This document shows, piece after piece, positions 1 to 9,530 of a DNA stretch of 64,000 bases. The notes under the pieces were generated by a model. It was not told the origin of the DNA. It was given only the letters and a program-made list of their open reading frames with translations, and made no database searches. This stretch comes from Paenibacillus sp. RUD330 (lineage in GTDB: Bacteria > Bacillota > Bacilli > Paenibacillales > Paenibacillaceae): the NCBI RefSeq assembly GCF_002243345.2, contig NZ_CP022655.2, positions 4,032,501 through 4,096,500 of the forward strand. The letters run 5' to 3'. The position numbers and the translations under genes are program-made. How positions within the stretch are numbered: position 1 is the first letter of the stretch; each line of letters starts with the position of its first letter.

Positions 1-121
1 GTCCCGCTGGGCGGATTCCGCCGTGGAAGCTGTCTGCTTTGCGAGTCTCCGGGAGCAATTGCGCCCGAAGTTCATTCTCAGTCGTTCTCAATAATAATTT
101 TAGTATAAAACTCGTTATAAA

Positions 122-727
122 TCAATCAATCGCGGCTGCGCCGAGCAAGCTTCGGATTTCCATTCTCATCCGGCCGAACTGCTCGTCTCCAAGCACAGGC
201 TCCGATTGTTGGCCGTCCAGCCCCTCGGGCAAGGAAATCCACGACTTGCAGCCGGTGAAGGCCGGCTCCATCGGCAGCCGCAGCGGCTGCCTCAGCTTGT
301 ACACCCGAAGCAGCAGCACATGCAGCGGATCCCGCTTCTTCCATCTCAGGCGTTCCTCGGCGAAGGAATCCGTCCAGATATGCCGCTCCCTGATCCGCTC
401 CAGAACTTCCGGGTCCGCAACGGGAATGTCCTCGACCGCATGCGCACAGCTCGATATCGACACCGTGCCGGCACCCGGGCCGGCCCATTCTCCGAGCACC
501 TCGTCCAGTAGCGGGCGCGCCTCCTCCTTGAGAAGCTCCGGCCGCTGATGCTCATAGGCCGGAAGCAGATAGAAATCCGGCCGCTCCAGCCGGAAGCGCC
601 GGGTCTCCTCGGCTATGCCGCCCTTGCGCAGGACGACGATCTGGCGCCCTTGCTCGAGCGCCCGGACCGCGACGGCCCATTCCTTCAGCGCGGCGGCTCC
701 TGCGCCGGCTCCGTCAGGTACGTTCAC
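122..727 (-). CDS. DUF1802 family protein
   Basis: Protein of about 200 residues that I recognise as the DUF1802 family from the N-terminal stretch EWAVAVRALEQGRQIVVLRK followed by GGI and a conserved FYLLP segment. The molecular function of the family is unknown. The open frame runs back to a GTG at 748, but the GGAGGT at about 736-742 sits about 9 bases in front of the GTG at 727, so I place the start there; both are inferences. It stands alone, divergent from mtnK, and nothing in its context suggests a pathway. Confidence 0.75.
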   Translation of the reverse strand: MNVPDGAGAGAAALKEWAVAVRALEQGRQIVVLRKGGIAEETRRFRLERPDFYLLPAYEHQRPELLKEEARPLLDEVLGEWAGPGAGTVSISSCAHAVEDIPVADPEVLERIRERHIWTDSFAEERLRWKKRDPLHVLLLRVYKLRQPLRLPMEPAFTGCKSWISLPEGLDGQQSEPVLGDEQFGRMRMEIRSLLGAAAID

Positions 728-787
728 TTCGGCCACACCTCCTTTCACCCGTCAAGCATTTTCGCCTCATTATATCAAACGAGCCTA

Positions 788-816
788 TTTCAAGTCTAAA
801 AAAGATGGGCTATAAT
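788..816 (+). promoter_or_regulatory. Candidate sigma-A promoter of mtnK-mtnA
   Basis: A perfect TATAAT lies at 811-816, about 107 bases upstream of the mtnK start. The best -35 at 17 bases spacing is TTTCAA (788-793), which is weak. I searched the leader for the conserved core of an S-box (SAM-I) riboswitch, common before methionine genes in Firmicutes, and did not find it. Confidence 0.4.
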
Positions 817-922
817 TAGGGCTTATGTAGAACAAGAGCCTGGCGTACGCACGCGGCCGCAAGCGATTCTCATGAATTGTTCCTTCTTTTATTATGCTAC
901 CCATGAAAGGTGGAAATCACTA

Positions 923-2134
923 ATGCCAGCATATCATCCCTACAGCGAGGCGGAAGCGGTCGAGCTCGCCCGCACGGTGGGAGGCGTCTTCGCTCCCGGA
1001 GCGGAGCTGGAATGCACCGAGATCGGCGACGGCAACCTGAATCTCGTCTTCCATATTACCGAACCTGCGACCGGCAAAGGGCTCATCGTGAAGCAGGCGC
1101 TGCCTTATGTCAAAGTATTCGGCGAGTCCTGGCCGCTGTCGGTCGACCGCGCGCGGATCGAGGGCGAAGCCCTCAAGATCCAGCACAGCCTGGCGCCCGA
1201 GCTGGTGCCGCAAGTCTATTTCACCGACCACGAGCAGGCCATCACCGTCATGGAAGACCTCAGCAGCCATGTCATCATGCGCAAGGGACTGATGGAAGGC
1301 ACTCTGTATCCGCGGTTCGCGAGCGACATCTCCACCTTCCTCGCCCAGACGCTGTTCTTCACGTCGGATCTCGGCATGAGCCAGCAGGAGAAGAAGCTGC
1401 GCCAGCAGTCGTTCGTCAACGTGGAGCTGTGCCAGATCACGGAAGACCTCATCTTCGACGAGCCTTACCGCGAGCATGAGCGCAACAGCTGCGAGGATTC
1501 CATCGCCGACGAGGCGCTGGCGCTCCGCACGGACGCCGCGCTCCATCTGGAAATCGCCGTGTTGAGGGAGAAGTTCCTCACCCGCGGAGAGGCGCTGATC
1601 CACGGAGACCTGCATACCGGCAGCATCTTCGCCCTACCCGACTCCACCAAGGTGATCGATCCCGAATTCGCCTTCTACGGCCCGATGGGCTTCGATATCG
1701 GCGCGGTCATCGCGAACCTGCTGCTCAACTTTGCCGGACAGGAGCACTGGAGCCCGGAGGCGGATTCCCGCAAGCAGTACCGGGAATTCCTCGCGGAGAC
1801 CGTTCGCGGCGTATGGACGCAGTTCGCCGCCAAGTTCCGCACGCTGTGGGACGAGCACGGCAAGGATCCCGTCTTCTCCGCCGCGGAGGGCTTCCAGGAT
1901 CTCTATATGAGCCGGCTGCTGGAGGATACGGCCGGATTCGCCGGAGCCAAGATGATCCGCCGCGTCGTCGGCTTCGCCCATGTCGCCGATCTGGACGCGA
2001 TTCCGGACGACGCCGTCCGCGAGCGCGCGAAGCGCATGGCGCTGGCGATCGGCAAGGAGCTCGTCAAGCGCCACCGCACCATCGCCTCGATCGAGGAAGT
2101 CATCGACATCGCCCTTACGGCATCCGCGCGCTAG
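923..2134 (+). CDS. mtnK: 5-methylthioribose kinase MtnK
   Basis: Phosphorylates 5-methylthioribose to 5-methylthioribose-1-phosphate with ATP, the first dedicated step of the methionine salvage pathway in bacilli. The 403-residue product has the usual family length. It shows the kinase catalytic motif HGDLHTGS at about residues 227-234 and the metal-binding DPEFAFYGPMGFDIG segment about 20 residues later, as in the APH/choline-kinase fold. An upstream in-frame ATG exists at 872, but GAAAGGTGG at 905-913 is correctly spaced only for the ATG at 923. The product of MtnK is the substrate of MtnA, encoded 87 bases downstream, so the two form an operon. Confidence 0.95.
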   Translation: MPAYHPYSEAEAVELARTVGGVFAPGAELECTEIGDGNLNLVFHITEPATGKGLIVKQALPYVKVFGESWPLSVDRARIEGEALKIQHSLAPELVPQVYFTDHEQAITVMEDLSSHVIMRKGLMEGTLYPRFASDISTFLAQTLFFTSDLGMSQQEKKLRQQSFVNVELCQITEDLIFDEPYREHERNSCEDSIADEALALRTDAALHLEIAVLREKFLTRGEALIHGDLHTGSIFALPDSTKVIDPEFAFYGPMGFDIGAVIANLLLNFAGQEHWSPEADSRKQYREFLAETVRGVWTQFAAKFRTLWDEHGKDPVFSAAEGFQDLYMSRLLEDTAGFAGAKMIRRVVGFAHVADLDAIPDDAVRERAKRMALAIGKELVKRHRTIASIEEVIDIALTASAR

Positions 2135-2221
2135 GCGCGGGTGGCGCAACGACACCTTGCCCGGAAAGCCGGCTCCGCCGGCGAGATTCCCGGACAGGGA
2201 ATAATGAACGGAGGAACCATC

Positions 2222-3319
2222 ATGACCGACAGCGCAGCCTCGTACCCCGGCCTGCAATCCCTCATTTGGGCGGGCAGCCAGCTTCAGCTGCTTGACCAGC
2301 GCCTGCTTCCGGAGGAGACCGTCTATCTTCCCTTGACCGATGCCGAAGGCGTCTGGGAAGCGATCCGACATATGAAAGTAAGGGGAGCTCCCGCCATCGG
2401 CATCGCCGCCGCCTACGGGCTCGTGCTCGGCAGCGGACTGCCGGGCCAGCCCTTCCAGGCGGACGACAGCCTCGCCGCCTGGCTTGGCCGCGTAGCCGAG
2501 AAGGCCGGCTATCTGGCGACGAGCCGTCCGACGGCCGTCAACCTGTTCTGGGCGCTGGACCGCCTGAAAGCACGCGCGGCGGTGCTCGCCCAAAGCGCCG
2601 CCTCCCTCGATGAGGCCAAGCAAAGCCTGCTCGACGAGGCGATCGCCATCCAAAGCGAGGACGAGGCGACGAACCGGAGGATCGGCGAGCATGCGCTGGA
2701 GCTCATGCGCGACGGCATGGGCGTCCTGACCCACTGCAACGCGGGCGGACTCGCCACCGCGAAGTACGGGACGGCGCTGGCTCCGTTCTATCTGGCTCAG
2801 GAGCGCGGAATCTCGCTCAAAGTATTCGCGGACGAGACCCGGCCTGTCCTTCAGGGAGCGAGGCTGACCGCCTTCGAGCTGCAGCAGGCCGGCGTCGACG
2901 TGACGCTCATCTGCGACAATATGGCCGGCATGGTCATGAGCAAGGGCTGGATCGACGCCGTCATCGTCGGGACCGACCGCGTCGCCGCGAACGGCGACGT
3001 CGCCAACAAGATCGGCACGTACAGCGTGGCGGTGCTCGCCAAAGCCCATGGAATTCCTTTTTATGTCGCATGCCCTCTCTCCACCATCGATCTCGGCACG
3101 CCGACCGGAGCGGAGATTCCGATCGAAGAGCGCCACGCGGAGGAAGTGACCGAGGGCTTCGGCAAGCGCACCGCGCCTCATGGCGTCAAGGTGTACAATC
3201 CCGCCTTCGATGTGACGCCTGCCGAATATATCACCGCCATCATTACCGAAAAAGGCGTCATTCGGCCGCCCTACGGCGAAAACCTCAAGAAGCTGTTCGA
3301 GGAGCTCCGCCAGGGATAG
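2222..3319 (+). CDS. mtnA: S-methyl-5-thioribose-1-phosphate isomerase MtnA
   Basis: Converts the aldose 5-methylthioribose-1-phosphate to methylthioribulose-1-phosphate in methionine salvage. The 365-residue product carries the eIF2B-like/MtnA landmarks [13 protein letters not shown] near residue 50, the catalytic cysteine in [10 protein letters not shown] near residue 172 and the catalytic aspartate in [11 protein letters not shown] near residue 250. The ATG at 2222 follows GGAGGAACC at 2211-2219 and is preferred over an upstream GTG at 2141. Later pathway genes (mtnW, mtnX, mtnB, mtnD) are not in the window. Confidence 0.95.
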   Translation: MTDSAASYPGLQSLIWAGSQLQLLDQRLLPEETVYLPLTDAEGVWEAIRHMKVRGAPAIGIAAAYGLVLGSGLPGQPFQADDSLAAWLGRVAEKAGYLATSRPTAVNLFWALDRLKARAAVLAQSAASLDEAKQSLLDEAIAIQSEDEATNRRIGEHALELMRDGMGVLTHCNAGGLATAKYGTALAPFYLAQERGISLKVFADETRPVLQGARLTAFELQQAGVDVTLICDNMAGMVMSKGWIDAVIVGTDRVAANGDVANKIGTYSVAVLAKAHGIPFYVACPLSTIDLGTPTGAEIPIEERHAEEVTEGFGKRTAPHGVKVYNPAFDVTPAEYITAIITEKGVIRPPYGENLKKLFEELRQG

Positions 3320-3336
3320 GCCGCCAGACAGCAGCA

Positions 3337-3368
3337 AGCCGCCATGGAGATCTCCATGGCGGCTTTTT
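3337..3368 (+). terminator. Rho-independent terminator of mtnK-mtnA
   Basis: A 28-base perfect palindrome (arms AGCCGCCATGGAGA and its complement, 3337-3364) is followed by a T tract. It begins 18 bases after the mtnA stop. Confidence 0.85.
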
Positions 3369-3505
3369 GCGTTCAGCTCCGATCGGCAATGATACCGCTG
3401 CGGGTGGAAGCCTGTGCAAATCAAGCATTGCTTCCGGCCTCAAGCTGCGTTTCCGGACAGCGGGCCCTCAGCACCTCAGGCTCCGCTCCCGGTCTGCGGA
3501 ATTCC

Positions 3506-5281
3506 TCAGCCTCCATCGCCTGTCCGGTCGCCGTCCAGCGGCAGCCGGATCACGATCGTCGTTCCTTTGTTCTCCTCGCTGTGCACGGCGACCGTGCCGC
3601 CATGGTTTTCGACGATCTTTTTGCTGACCATGAAGCCGAGACCGGTTCCTTTTTCCTTGGTCGTATAGAACGGCTGGCCGAGCCTCTCCAGCAAATGGGC
3701 CGGAATGCCGCAGCCCTCATCGATGAAGCTGACCATCACGCCTCGTCCGTACGGCTTCATCATCCGGGCGTCGATAATCAGGCTGCCGCCTCTCGGCATC
3801 GCCTCGATCGCATTTTTGATCATGTTGATGCACACCTGCTTCAGCTGGTTTTCCTCGCACATGATCCTCATCTCCTCGTCGCTGAAGGAAGTGACGATCT
3901 GCACGTCGTTGAGAATCGCCTGCGCGTTCAGCAGCGTGACGACATCCTCCAGCAGAAGCCGGATATCCTTGGCTTCAAAGTGGACAGCCTGAGGCTTCGC
4001 CAGCATGAGCAGCTCGCTGAGAATCTGCTCGATCCGGCGGATTTCCGAAGCCATGATCTCATAGAAATAATCCCGCTTCTCCGTGCTCCCGGACTGAAGG
4101 AGCTGCAGGAAGCCCTTGAGCGCCGTGACCGGATTGCGGATTTCATGGGCGATGCCGGCCGCCAGCTCTCCCGCGATCGACAGCTTCTCCGAGCGGATCA
4201 GCAGCTCCTGGGCCTGCATTCTCTCCGTAATGTCCCGGATGATGACCGCTCTGCCCCGAATCACATCCTCGGCGTCGTGAAGCGGAAAGCTCGACACCAT
4301 GACATGGAGGCGGACGCCGCTTTTCGTCACCCGCTCCGACTCATAGCCCTCGATGCTTCCCCCGGCCGTGATGATGGTTTTGTTGCGTCCCACCTCGAAG
4401 GCTCTCTCGTCCGGGAGCAGAGGCAGCGAATGGCCCGGCATGCCGACCAGCTCATCCATCGTCCAGCCGAATGTCGTCTCGAATGCCTGGTTGACGCTGA
4501 CGGTCAGGTCATGGTCGTCCAGAATGAGCACCGGATCCAGGTTCCGGGTGATGAAGGACTCCAGCTGATGCTTCGTCGCCAGCAGCTGGCTCCGCATCAG
4601 GCTCGCTTCCTGCTTGCTGCGGTCCATGTCGATCTGCTGCTCGTTCTGCACGGCCAGGGACGGGTAAATGTCGGAGCGCCGCAGGTACAGGCTGGACCCG
4701 ACGAATTCCTCGTCGGTCATGTGATATTCGTGGCTCCTCAGCAGCGCAAGCTGGAAGGCGGCCGATATTTGCCTGCCGTCATAGGCGCATACGGAGATCA
4801 GCCCGTTTCCGCCTACGCATTCATCCGCCAGATGCTCCATGGCATCGAGCTCGAGGCTGATCTCTTGCACATCCTTGAGCGGAATATTGCCCCATGTGCG
4901 CAGGAACAGGCCTTGGCTCTGATAGGCTTCCACCGCGCGGGAGAATCTCTCCATGAAGACGCCGCTCCGGAACCCTCCGTCCATCCGGTACAGCTCTTCC
5001 CGATCGATATGATGGACAAGGGCAAGCTGGCTCTCATCCATCTGCCGGGAGAGCAGCCTGCGGATGGTTTCATAGAGCGCCGCGGATTCGATGATCGCGG
5101 TCTGATGCCCCTGCTGGATTCCCATGCGGACAAACGCAACCGCATTCTGGATGTAGCGGTCCACATTTTCGTAAATGTATAGGATATGGCCGTGACCCGA
5201 AATGCTCATCATTCCGCTCAACGGCACGTTGGAATTCGGAAGGATCGCAGAAAACCACTCTTCATTGGCAAATGGACGCAT
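3506..5281 (-). CDS. Sensor histidine kinase with MEDS and PAS domains (sporulation-kinase-like)
   Basis: A 591-residue cytoplasmic kinase without predictable membrane segments. Residues about 25-185 match the MEDS sensory domain (GHGHILYIYEN, later FVRMGIQQGHQTAIIES). A PAS domain follows (about 245-365, with DPVLILDDHDLTVSVNQAFE). The phospho-acceptor histidine lies in AAGIAHEIRNPVTALKGF near residue 379. The ATPase domain has NMIKNAIEAMPRGG, DEGCGIP and GTGLGFMVSKKIVENHGG. This kinase module resembles the KinA/KinE-type sporulation kinases of Bacillus; the MEDS domain is typically seen in proteins sensing small molecules. No response regulator gene is adjacent, which fits an orphan phosphorelay kinase. 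GGAGGGA sits in front of the ATG. Confidence 0.85.
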   Translation of the reverse strand: MRPFANEEWFSAILPNSNVPLSGMMSISGHGHILYIYENVDRYIQNAVAFVRMGIQQGHQTAIIESAALYETIRRLLSRQMDESQLALVHHIDREELYRMDGGFRSGVFMERFSRAVEAYQSQGLFLRTWGNIPLKDVQEISLELDAMEHLADECVGGNGLISVCAYDGRQISAAFQLALLRSHEYHMTDEEFVGSSLYLRRSDIYPSLAVQNEQQIDMDRSKQEASLMRSQLLATKHQLESFITRNLDPVLILDDHDLTVSVNQAFETTFGWTMDELVGMPGHSLPLLPDERAFEVGRNKTIITAGGSIEGYESERVTKSGVRLHVMVSSFPLHDAEDVIRGRAVIIRDITERMQAQELLIRSEKLSIAGELAAGIAHEIRNPVTALKGFLQLLQSGSTEKRDYFYEIMASEIRRIEQILSELLMLAKPQAVHFEAKDIRLLLEDVVTLLNAQAILNDVQIVTSFSDEEMRIMCEENQLKQVCINMIKNAIEAMPRGGSLIIDARMMKPYGRGVMVSFIDEGCGIPAHLLERLGQPFYTTKEKGTGLGFMVSKKIVENHGGTVAVHSEENKGTTIVIRLPLDGDRTGDGG

Positions 5282-5449
5282 TCATTCTCCCTCCAGGAAG
5301 TCGATTGTGTCTATTTCATCAACGAACGGATCAATCCCTTTAGCGAGACGGCCGATTTTCCAAAAAAACAACAAAAAAGGGCAGCATCCCCGCCGCCCTC
5401 TCTTGCCATCCTGCTTCATTCCCTATTCGGGAATCCTCCTGCCGATCCG

Positions 5450-5761
5450 TCAAGCCAGCTGCCGGACGGCTTCGATTCCCTTCATGCCGACATAGAGGCC
5501 GGCCTCCCGGGCCGCCTCCGTCACCGATTCCAGCGGAGCGTCCAGAAGCTCCTCCAGCGTCCGGACGCCGACGGCGCGAGCGGCGACGACTCCCCGTTCC
5601 TTCAGCTTGGGGTTGCTGTCGAACAAAGCGACGTCCAGCGCTCCGCACATGATGTATCCTTTATCCGTCGTAACAGCGAGCAGCGTCGTCTTAGGCAGCT
5701 TCACCTCGATGCCGAGCGCGGTTTTTCCGTCTCCGAGAGCAACCGGTACCATCTGCATCAT
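5450..5761 (-). CDS. DUF1805 family protein (YunC-like)
   Basis: Small 103-residue protein matching the DUF1805/YunC family by length and by the core KTTLLAVTTDKGYIMCGALD followed by VAAR and VGVRTLEELLDAP. Function is not established for the family. GGGAGGTGG lies 9 bases ahead of the ATG; a second ATG follows immediately, so the start could be one codon later. It stands alone between the kinase and the heme oxygenase. Confidence 0.8.
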   Translation of the reverse strand: MMQMVPVALGDGKTALGIEVKLPKTTLLAVTTDKGYIMCGALDVALFDSNPKLKERGVVAARAVGVRTLEELLDAPLESVTEAAREAGLYVGMKGIEAVRQLA

Positions 5762-6062
5762 GACAATGGGCCACCTCCCTTCTCAGCACTCCCGTATTGT
5801 ATGCGCGGCGGGTCGGGGAAGGTGAATGCCGGCTCTCGGAGCATGGCGCCGACAGCAAAAGACCGCCGTCAAGAGCGACAGCGGCCTCGTTCATCGGTCC
5901 AGGCTCAGCGTCCCGCCACCCGGATACGGTTTATGCCTTCGGTTTATGCCTTCGGTTTTTGGCCTGGACCGGTCCTTGCCGCAGTCCGAAATCGCCTTCC
6001 GTCAGAAGGGTTCTGTCCAGCAGCTCATGCCCATTCGCGTTACCGTCCTCTTTCATTGCCGC
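5762..6062. other. Intergenic region with tandem and inverted repeats
   Basis: No gene was found here. A 13-base unit (GGTTTATGCCTTC) occurs twice in tandem at about 5928-5953 and is followed by GGTTTTT. The pair is framed by a long-range inverted repeat, GGTCCAGGC (5897-5905) and GCCTGGACC (5962-5970). This could be part of a termination structure at the 3' end of the heme oxygenase gene, but no clear T tract on that strand was seen. Confidence 0.4.
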
Positions 6063-6692
6063 TCAGGCCTCCCGCCCTCTGTGCTGTACAGCCTGCTCTT
6101 GGAGGCGGGCATGAATCCAGGCATCCAGAAGAGTGAACGTCTCTTTTGCCGCATCGATCATTTCGCCGCCCTGCCGCGGGTCGGAGCCTTCCCGAACGAG
6201 CAGCTCCCTCATCTCGCCCCATCTCGCTCTCGTGTCGGGGCCGTAGGCGTAGAAGTACGACATTCCCGATTCGGGACCGAGCTGCAGGCCGGAAGCCAGC
6301 TTCCTGCTGATGACCTGTCCGCCGAGCGTGGAGCCTTCCATGACATACAGATAGCCGAGCATGCGCGCCGGGACCGAGACATCCGGAAGGGAAGCGCAGA
6401 CGGGAATGAAGCCGATGTCCGTCCTCGAGTAGCCCAGCTCCTTGAAATCCCGCTCCAGCAAAGGCAGCTTGGCGAGCCTTGAGGGATCGATGCCCCATGC
6501 CTCCGCTGCCGGGCCGGCCAGCACGATGGCCTCCATCGGCTTGACGAAGCCATAGAACAGCTCCAAATATTGCTTGTATTGCTGGAGAGACATCGTCTGA
6601 TCCATGATGGCTCTGGCATAGGCGTTGCTTTCCAGCTTCTCGTGGCTTGGCGCCGTTTCCTCGCGCAATCGTTCCAATATGCCTGTGGACAT
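6063..6692 (-). CDS. Biliverdin-producing heme oxygenase
   Basis: Opens the heme ring with reductant and oxygen, giving biliverdin, CO and iron; bacteria use it for iron recovery or bilin supply. The 209-residue product shows the proximal heme histidine in TAPSHEKLES (His17) and the conserved distal-helix segment MEGSTLGGQVISRKL. The frame is open further upstream, but AGGAGG lies 8 bases before the ATG at 6692, which gives the canonical heme-oxygenase N terminus (STGILERLREETAPSHEKLE). No phytochrome or siderophore gene is adjacent, so the physiological role is open. Confidence 0.9.
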   Translation of the reverse strand: MSTGILERLREETAPSHEKLESNAYARAIMDQTMSLQQYKQYLELFYGFVKPMEAIVLAGPAAEAWGIDPSRLAKLPLLERDFKELGYSRTDIGFIPVCASLPDVSVPARMLGYLYVMEGSTLGGQVISRKLASGLQLGPESGMSYFYAYGPDTRARWGEMRELLVREGSDPRQGGEMIDAAKETFTLLDAWIHARLQEQAVQHRGREA

Positions 6693-6915
6693 TCGGAAAA
6701 CCTCCTCTATGAATTGACTACCTTTTTGCTCCAGAATATCCCTCATTTTCATCTCTTTCCAAGATTCGGTCGCCATGGACATCTGTCTTATTACCCAAAT
6801 CACACAACCGATTTCATGACAGATCTCCGCTTCAAAAATAGGTCTATGTCATTAGGTTATCTGATGATATAGTTATATTATTATCTCTATCAAGTTCGGA
6901 GGAACTACATACATC

Positions 6916-7356
6916 ATGAACGGTAAAGGACCTAATACCTATTCCTTCCAAACGGATCTCATCATTGATGCGGTTACCCGGGACCTTGCCGAGGCCAGGC
7001 TCAGGCAGCTGCTGCAGTCGGCAGGGATAAGCAGCTACAAGATCGGCAAGAGCTCCCTCGTCGGCGCTTCGTTCCCCGAGGAAGACATTCCATCCGGGAT
7101 GATGCAGGCCGGCTCCGGAGCGCCCGAGGCCGCACAGCCTTCCAGCGGCTCCGAATCCTCCGGCGTCACGTCCACCCTGGTGCATCATATGGAACAAAAA
7201 ACTCTCGTCCGGCTCAGCATCAACAAAGGCAAAGGCGTCCGCATGAGCATTCCGGGAAGAATCCTCAACATCGAGGGCGATCTCATCACTGTCTATCATG
7301 TCGACGAGAAGCAGGTCTACACGTTCCTGCTCCAGGAAATCGACGACTTCAGCTAA
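6916..7356 (+). CDS. Hypothetical protein
   Basis: A 146-residue protein I cannot assign. The N-terminal 50 residues form a mixed alpha/beta segment (TDLIIDAVTRDLAEARLRQL). A Pro/Ser/Gly-rich linker follows (about 65-88). The C-terminal half (KTLVRLSINKGKGVRMSIPG then DLITVYHVDEKQVYTFLLQEID) looks like a small beta barrel. No signal peptide or membrane segment is seen. GGAGG lies about 12 bases before the ATG. It is divergent from the heme oxygenase and ends in a strong terminator, so it is a single-gene transcript. Confidence 0.7.
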   Translation: MNGKGPNTYSFQTDLIIDAVTRDLAEARLRQLLQSAGISSYKIGKSSLVGASFPEEDIPSGMMQAGSGAPEAAQPSSGSESSGVTSTLVHHMEQKTLVRLSINKGKGVRMSIPGRILNIEGDLITVYHVDEKQVYTFLLQEIDDFS

Positions 7357-7413
7357 CAGGCCGGCAAGGACGGCGGGCCGCATGCTCTGCCCGCCGCTCT
7401 TCCTGTTTTTGCA

Positions 7414-7451
7414 AATGCGGCGGCACCTCCAAGGTGCCGCCGCATTTTTTT
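7414..7451. terminator. Strong terminator between convergent genes
   Basis: 15-base GC-rich arms (AATGCGGCGGCACCT and complement) close on a 3-base loop and run into seven T residues. The A residues before the hairpin make it usable also from the minus strand for the DUF423 gene. Confidence 0.85.
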
Positions 7452-7488
7452 GCTTAAAAGACCTCGATCCGCGGACGGTTGCCCGTTC

Positions 7489-7872
7489 TCAAGAACGGCC
7501 CCTTGCGCTCCATGCGGCCCAGGCGGTCAGCGCCCAGCCGGCGATGAAGCAGAGTCCTCCGAGCGGCGTGATGGCTCCGAGCCAGGTGACTCCGCTCATG
7601 CTCAGCACGTACAGGCTTCCCGAGAAGAGGAAGATGCCGGCATTGATGAGCCGGCCGCCGTTGCGCAAGGCCCGGATCTCTCCCAGACGGCTGGCGGCGA
7701 AGGCGATGAGGATAAGGGCAATGGCATGATACATCTGATAACGGACGCCGGTCTCGAATACGTCCAGCATGTCGCTCGTAAGGCGGTCCTTGAGCCCATG
7801 GGCGCCGAACGCTCCGAGCGCGACGGAGATCAGGGCGTGGACCGAGCCGTAGGCGATATAACGGGGAAACAT
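7489..7872 (-). CDS. DUF423 family membrane protein (YwdK-like)
   Basis: A 127-residue integral membrane protein with about four hydrophobic helices. It has the family signature GAFGAHGLKDRL near the N terminus, then a GVRYQMYHAIALI segment and a C-terminal GAITPLGGLCFIAGWALTAW. DUF423 proteins (B. subtilis YwdK) have no proven function. The ATG at 7872 is the only reasonable start. It faces the hypothetical gene at 6916 across a shared terminator. Confidence 0.85.
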   Translation of the reverse strand: MFPRYIAYGSVHALISVALGAFGAHGLKDRLTSDMLDVFETGVRYQMYHAIALILIAFAASRLGEIRALRNGGRLINAGIFLFSGSLYVLSMSGVTWLGAITPLGGLCFIAGWALTAWAAWSARGRS

Positions 7873-8072
7873 GATGCGGCTTCACCTCTTCTTGCAAGCA
7901 CTTGATCCGGCTTGCGGATGTTCCTATTATACCATATCCCCTTCAAGGCTCGTCCAGCGCCGGCAGACGCCTGACCCCGGCGCCGGCATTCGGTAATGAA
8001 TCCCCTCCCCATGAATATACTTGGAGAACAGGTCCTACAGGCTCTGAAATACACATAGTGGGGTGAGCGGCT

Positions 8073-9218
8073 ATGACGGAACCGCTGTCCATCGTCTCCC
8101 GCGAGGATTGGTCCCTGCATCGCAAAGGCTATCAGGACCAGACCCGCCATCAGCAGAAGGTGCGCGAGGCCATCAAGCAAAATCTGAAAGATATCGTCAC
8201 CGACGAGAGCATCATCCTCTCGAATGGGCGCGAAACCGTCAAGGTGCCGGTAAAAAGCATCGACGAGTACCGCTTCGTCTACAATCACAACAAGCAGCAG
8301 CATGTCGGACAAGGAGACGGGGACTCCCAGGTGGGCGACGTTCTCGGCGTGGACCCTTCCGCAGCCAAGGGCAAAGGCAAGGGCCAAGGGGCCGGCGATC
8401 AGGCCGGAGAGGATTACTTCGAGACCGAGGTCACCATGGATGAGCTGGAGGATCTGCTGTTCGAGGAGCTGGAGCTGCCGAGGCTGGAGCAGAAGCAGAA
8501 GGAGAACGTCCAAGCCGCCGACATCGTGTTTCAGGATATCCGCAAAAAAGGCATCATGAGCAACATCGACAAGAAGCGGACGCTGCTCGAGAATCTTCGG
8601 CGCAACGCCAACGCGGGACGCCAAGGCATCGGTGGGATCACCCCGGAGGATCTGCGCTACAAAACGTGGCAGGAGGTCATGAAGCCCCACTCCAACGCCG
8701 TCGTGCTCGCCCTCATGGATACATCCGGAAGCATGGGCTCGTTCGAGAAATACTGCGCCCGCAGCTTCTTCTTCTGGATGACCAAGTTCCTGCGCCGCAA
8801 ATACGAGCATGTCGAGATCGTATTCGTCGCCCACCACACGGAAGCGAAGGAAGTGACCGAGGAGGAGTTCTTCACCCGCGGCGAGAGCGGCGGCACGATC
8901 TGCTCGTCCGCCTATCAGAAGGCGCTCGACATCATCGACAGCCGCTACCCTTCCGCCAATTGGAATATCTACCCGTTCCACTTCTCCGACGGCGACAACC
9001 TGACCTCCGACAATGAGAAATGCATCAAGCTGATCGACGAGCTGATGAAGCGGTCCAACCTGTTCGGCTATGGCGAGGTCAACCAGTACAACCGGAGCAG
9101 CACCCTGATGTCCGCCTACAAGCATATCCAGGACAAGAAATTCCTGTTCTCCGTCATCCGCGACAAAAGCGAGGTCTACGATGCCCTCAAGCGGTTCTTC
9201 GCGAAGCCGGCAGGCTGA
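8073..9218 (+). CDS. yhbH: Sporulation-associated protein YhbH (DUF444/UPF0229)
   Basis: A 381-residue protein of the DUF444 family, which in B. subtilis belongs to the sigma-E sporulation regulon. A von Willebrand factor A-like domain holds the MIDAS-like motif [12 protein letters not shown] in the middle of the chain; ahead of it lies a glycine/lysine-rich low-complexity linker (about 85-110). Homologues are commonly encoded with PrkA and SpoVR; here spoVR is 24 kb away and prkA is not in the window. GGGGTGAG precedes the ATG by about 5 bases. Its biochemical role is unknown. Confidence 0.9.
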   Translation: MTEPLSIVSREDWSLHRKGYQDQTRHQQKVREAIKQNLKDIVTDESIILSNGRETVKVPVKSIDEYRFVYNHNKQQHVGQGDGDSQVGDVLGVDPSAAKGKGKGQGAGDQAGEDYFETEVTMDELEDLLFEELELPRLEQKQKENVQAADIVFQDIRKKGIMSNIDKKRTLLENLRRNANAGRQGIGGITPEDLRYKTWQEVMKPHSNAVVLALMDTSGSMGSFEKYCARSFFFWMTKFLRRKYEHVEIVFVAHHTEAKEVTEEEFFTRGESGGTICSSAYQKALDIIDSRYPSANWNIYPFHFSDGDNLTSDNEKCIKLIDELMKRSNLFGYGEVNQYNRSSTLMSAYKHIQDKKFLFSVIRDKSEVYDALKRFFAKPAG

Positions 9219-9245
9219 AGCCCGGCAGGCCGGCTCGAGGCGTTC

Positions 9246-9370
9246 ATGCCATCGGCCGCTTCGCGGCGCCATGCCGTTGGCTGCCTCGCGGCGCCATGCC
9301 GTCGCCCAACTTGCGGCATCATGCATTTGCCGCCTCGCGGCGCCATGCCATCTTGCTGCCTCGCGGCGCG
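9246..9370. repeat. Five-copy degenerate 25-bp tandem repeat
   Basis: Units start at 9246, 9271, 9296, 9321 and 9345. Each begins with ATGC and most end with TCGCGGCGCC; unit lengths are 24-26 bases. The array lies between yhbH and a long hairpin and is not part of a credible gene. Confidence 0.8.
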
Positions 9371-9424
9371 CTCACGCTATAGGCCGTCTCTTGGCGGCAG
9401 GCATTCGCCGCCTCGAGACGTGCC

Positions 9425-9479
9425 AAAAGGGCTGCGCCCCGCCGGACCTCGTGTGGTCCGGCGGTCGGCACAGCCCTTT
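9425..9479. terminator. Long hairpin between yhbH and the yjcZ-like gene
   Basis: AAAGGGCTG pairs with CAGCCCTTT at the base, and CCGCCGGACC pairs with GGTCCGGCGG around a short loop. The poly-A before and T residues after the stem fit a bidirectional terminator for the two convergent genes. Confidence 0.65.
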
Positions 9480-9530
9480 GCCTGCGGCAGGACGCCTCCC
9501 GGCATCCCGCCCTTCATGCCGCTGCTCGCG

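Noticed and set aside
749-922. Possible S-box riboswitch before mtnK
   Set aside because: Conserved S-box core sequences and a terminator hairpin are absent.
3344-5182. 612-codon plus-strand frame opposite the MEDS/PAS kinase
   Set aside because: Antisense shadow of a GC-rich gene; sequence is His/Arg/Gln-rich without domains, while the minus strand codes a full kinase.
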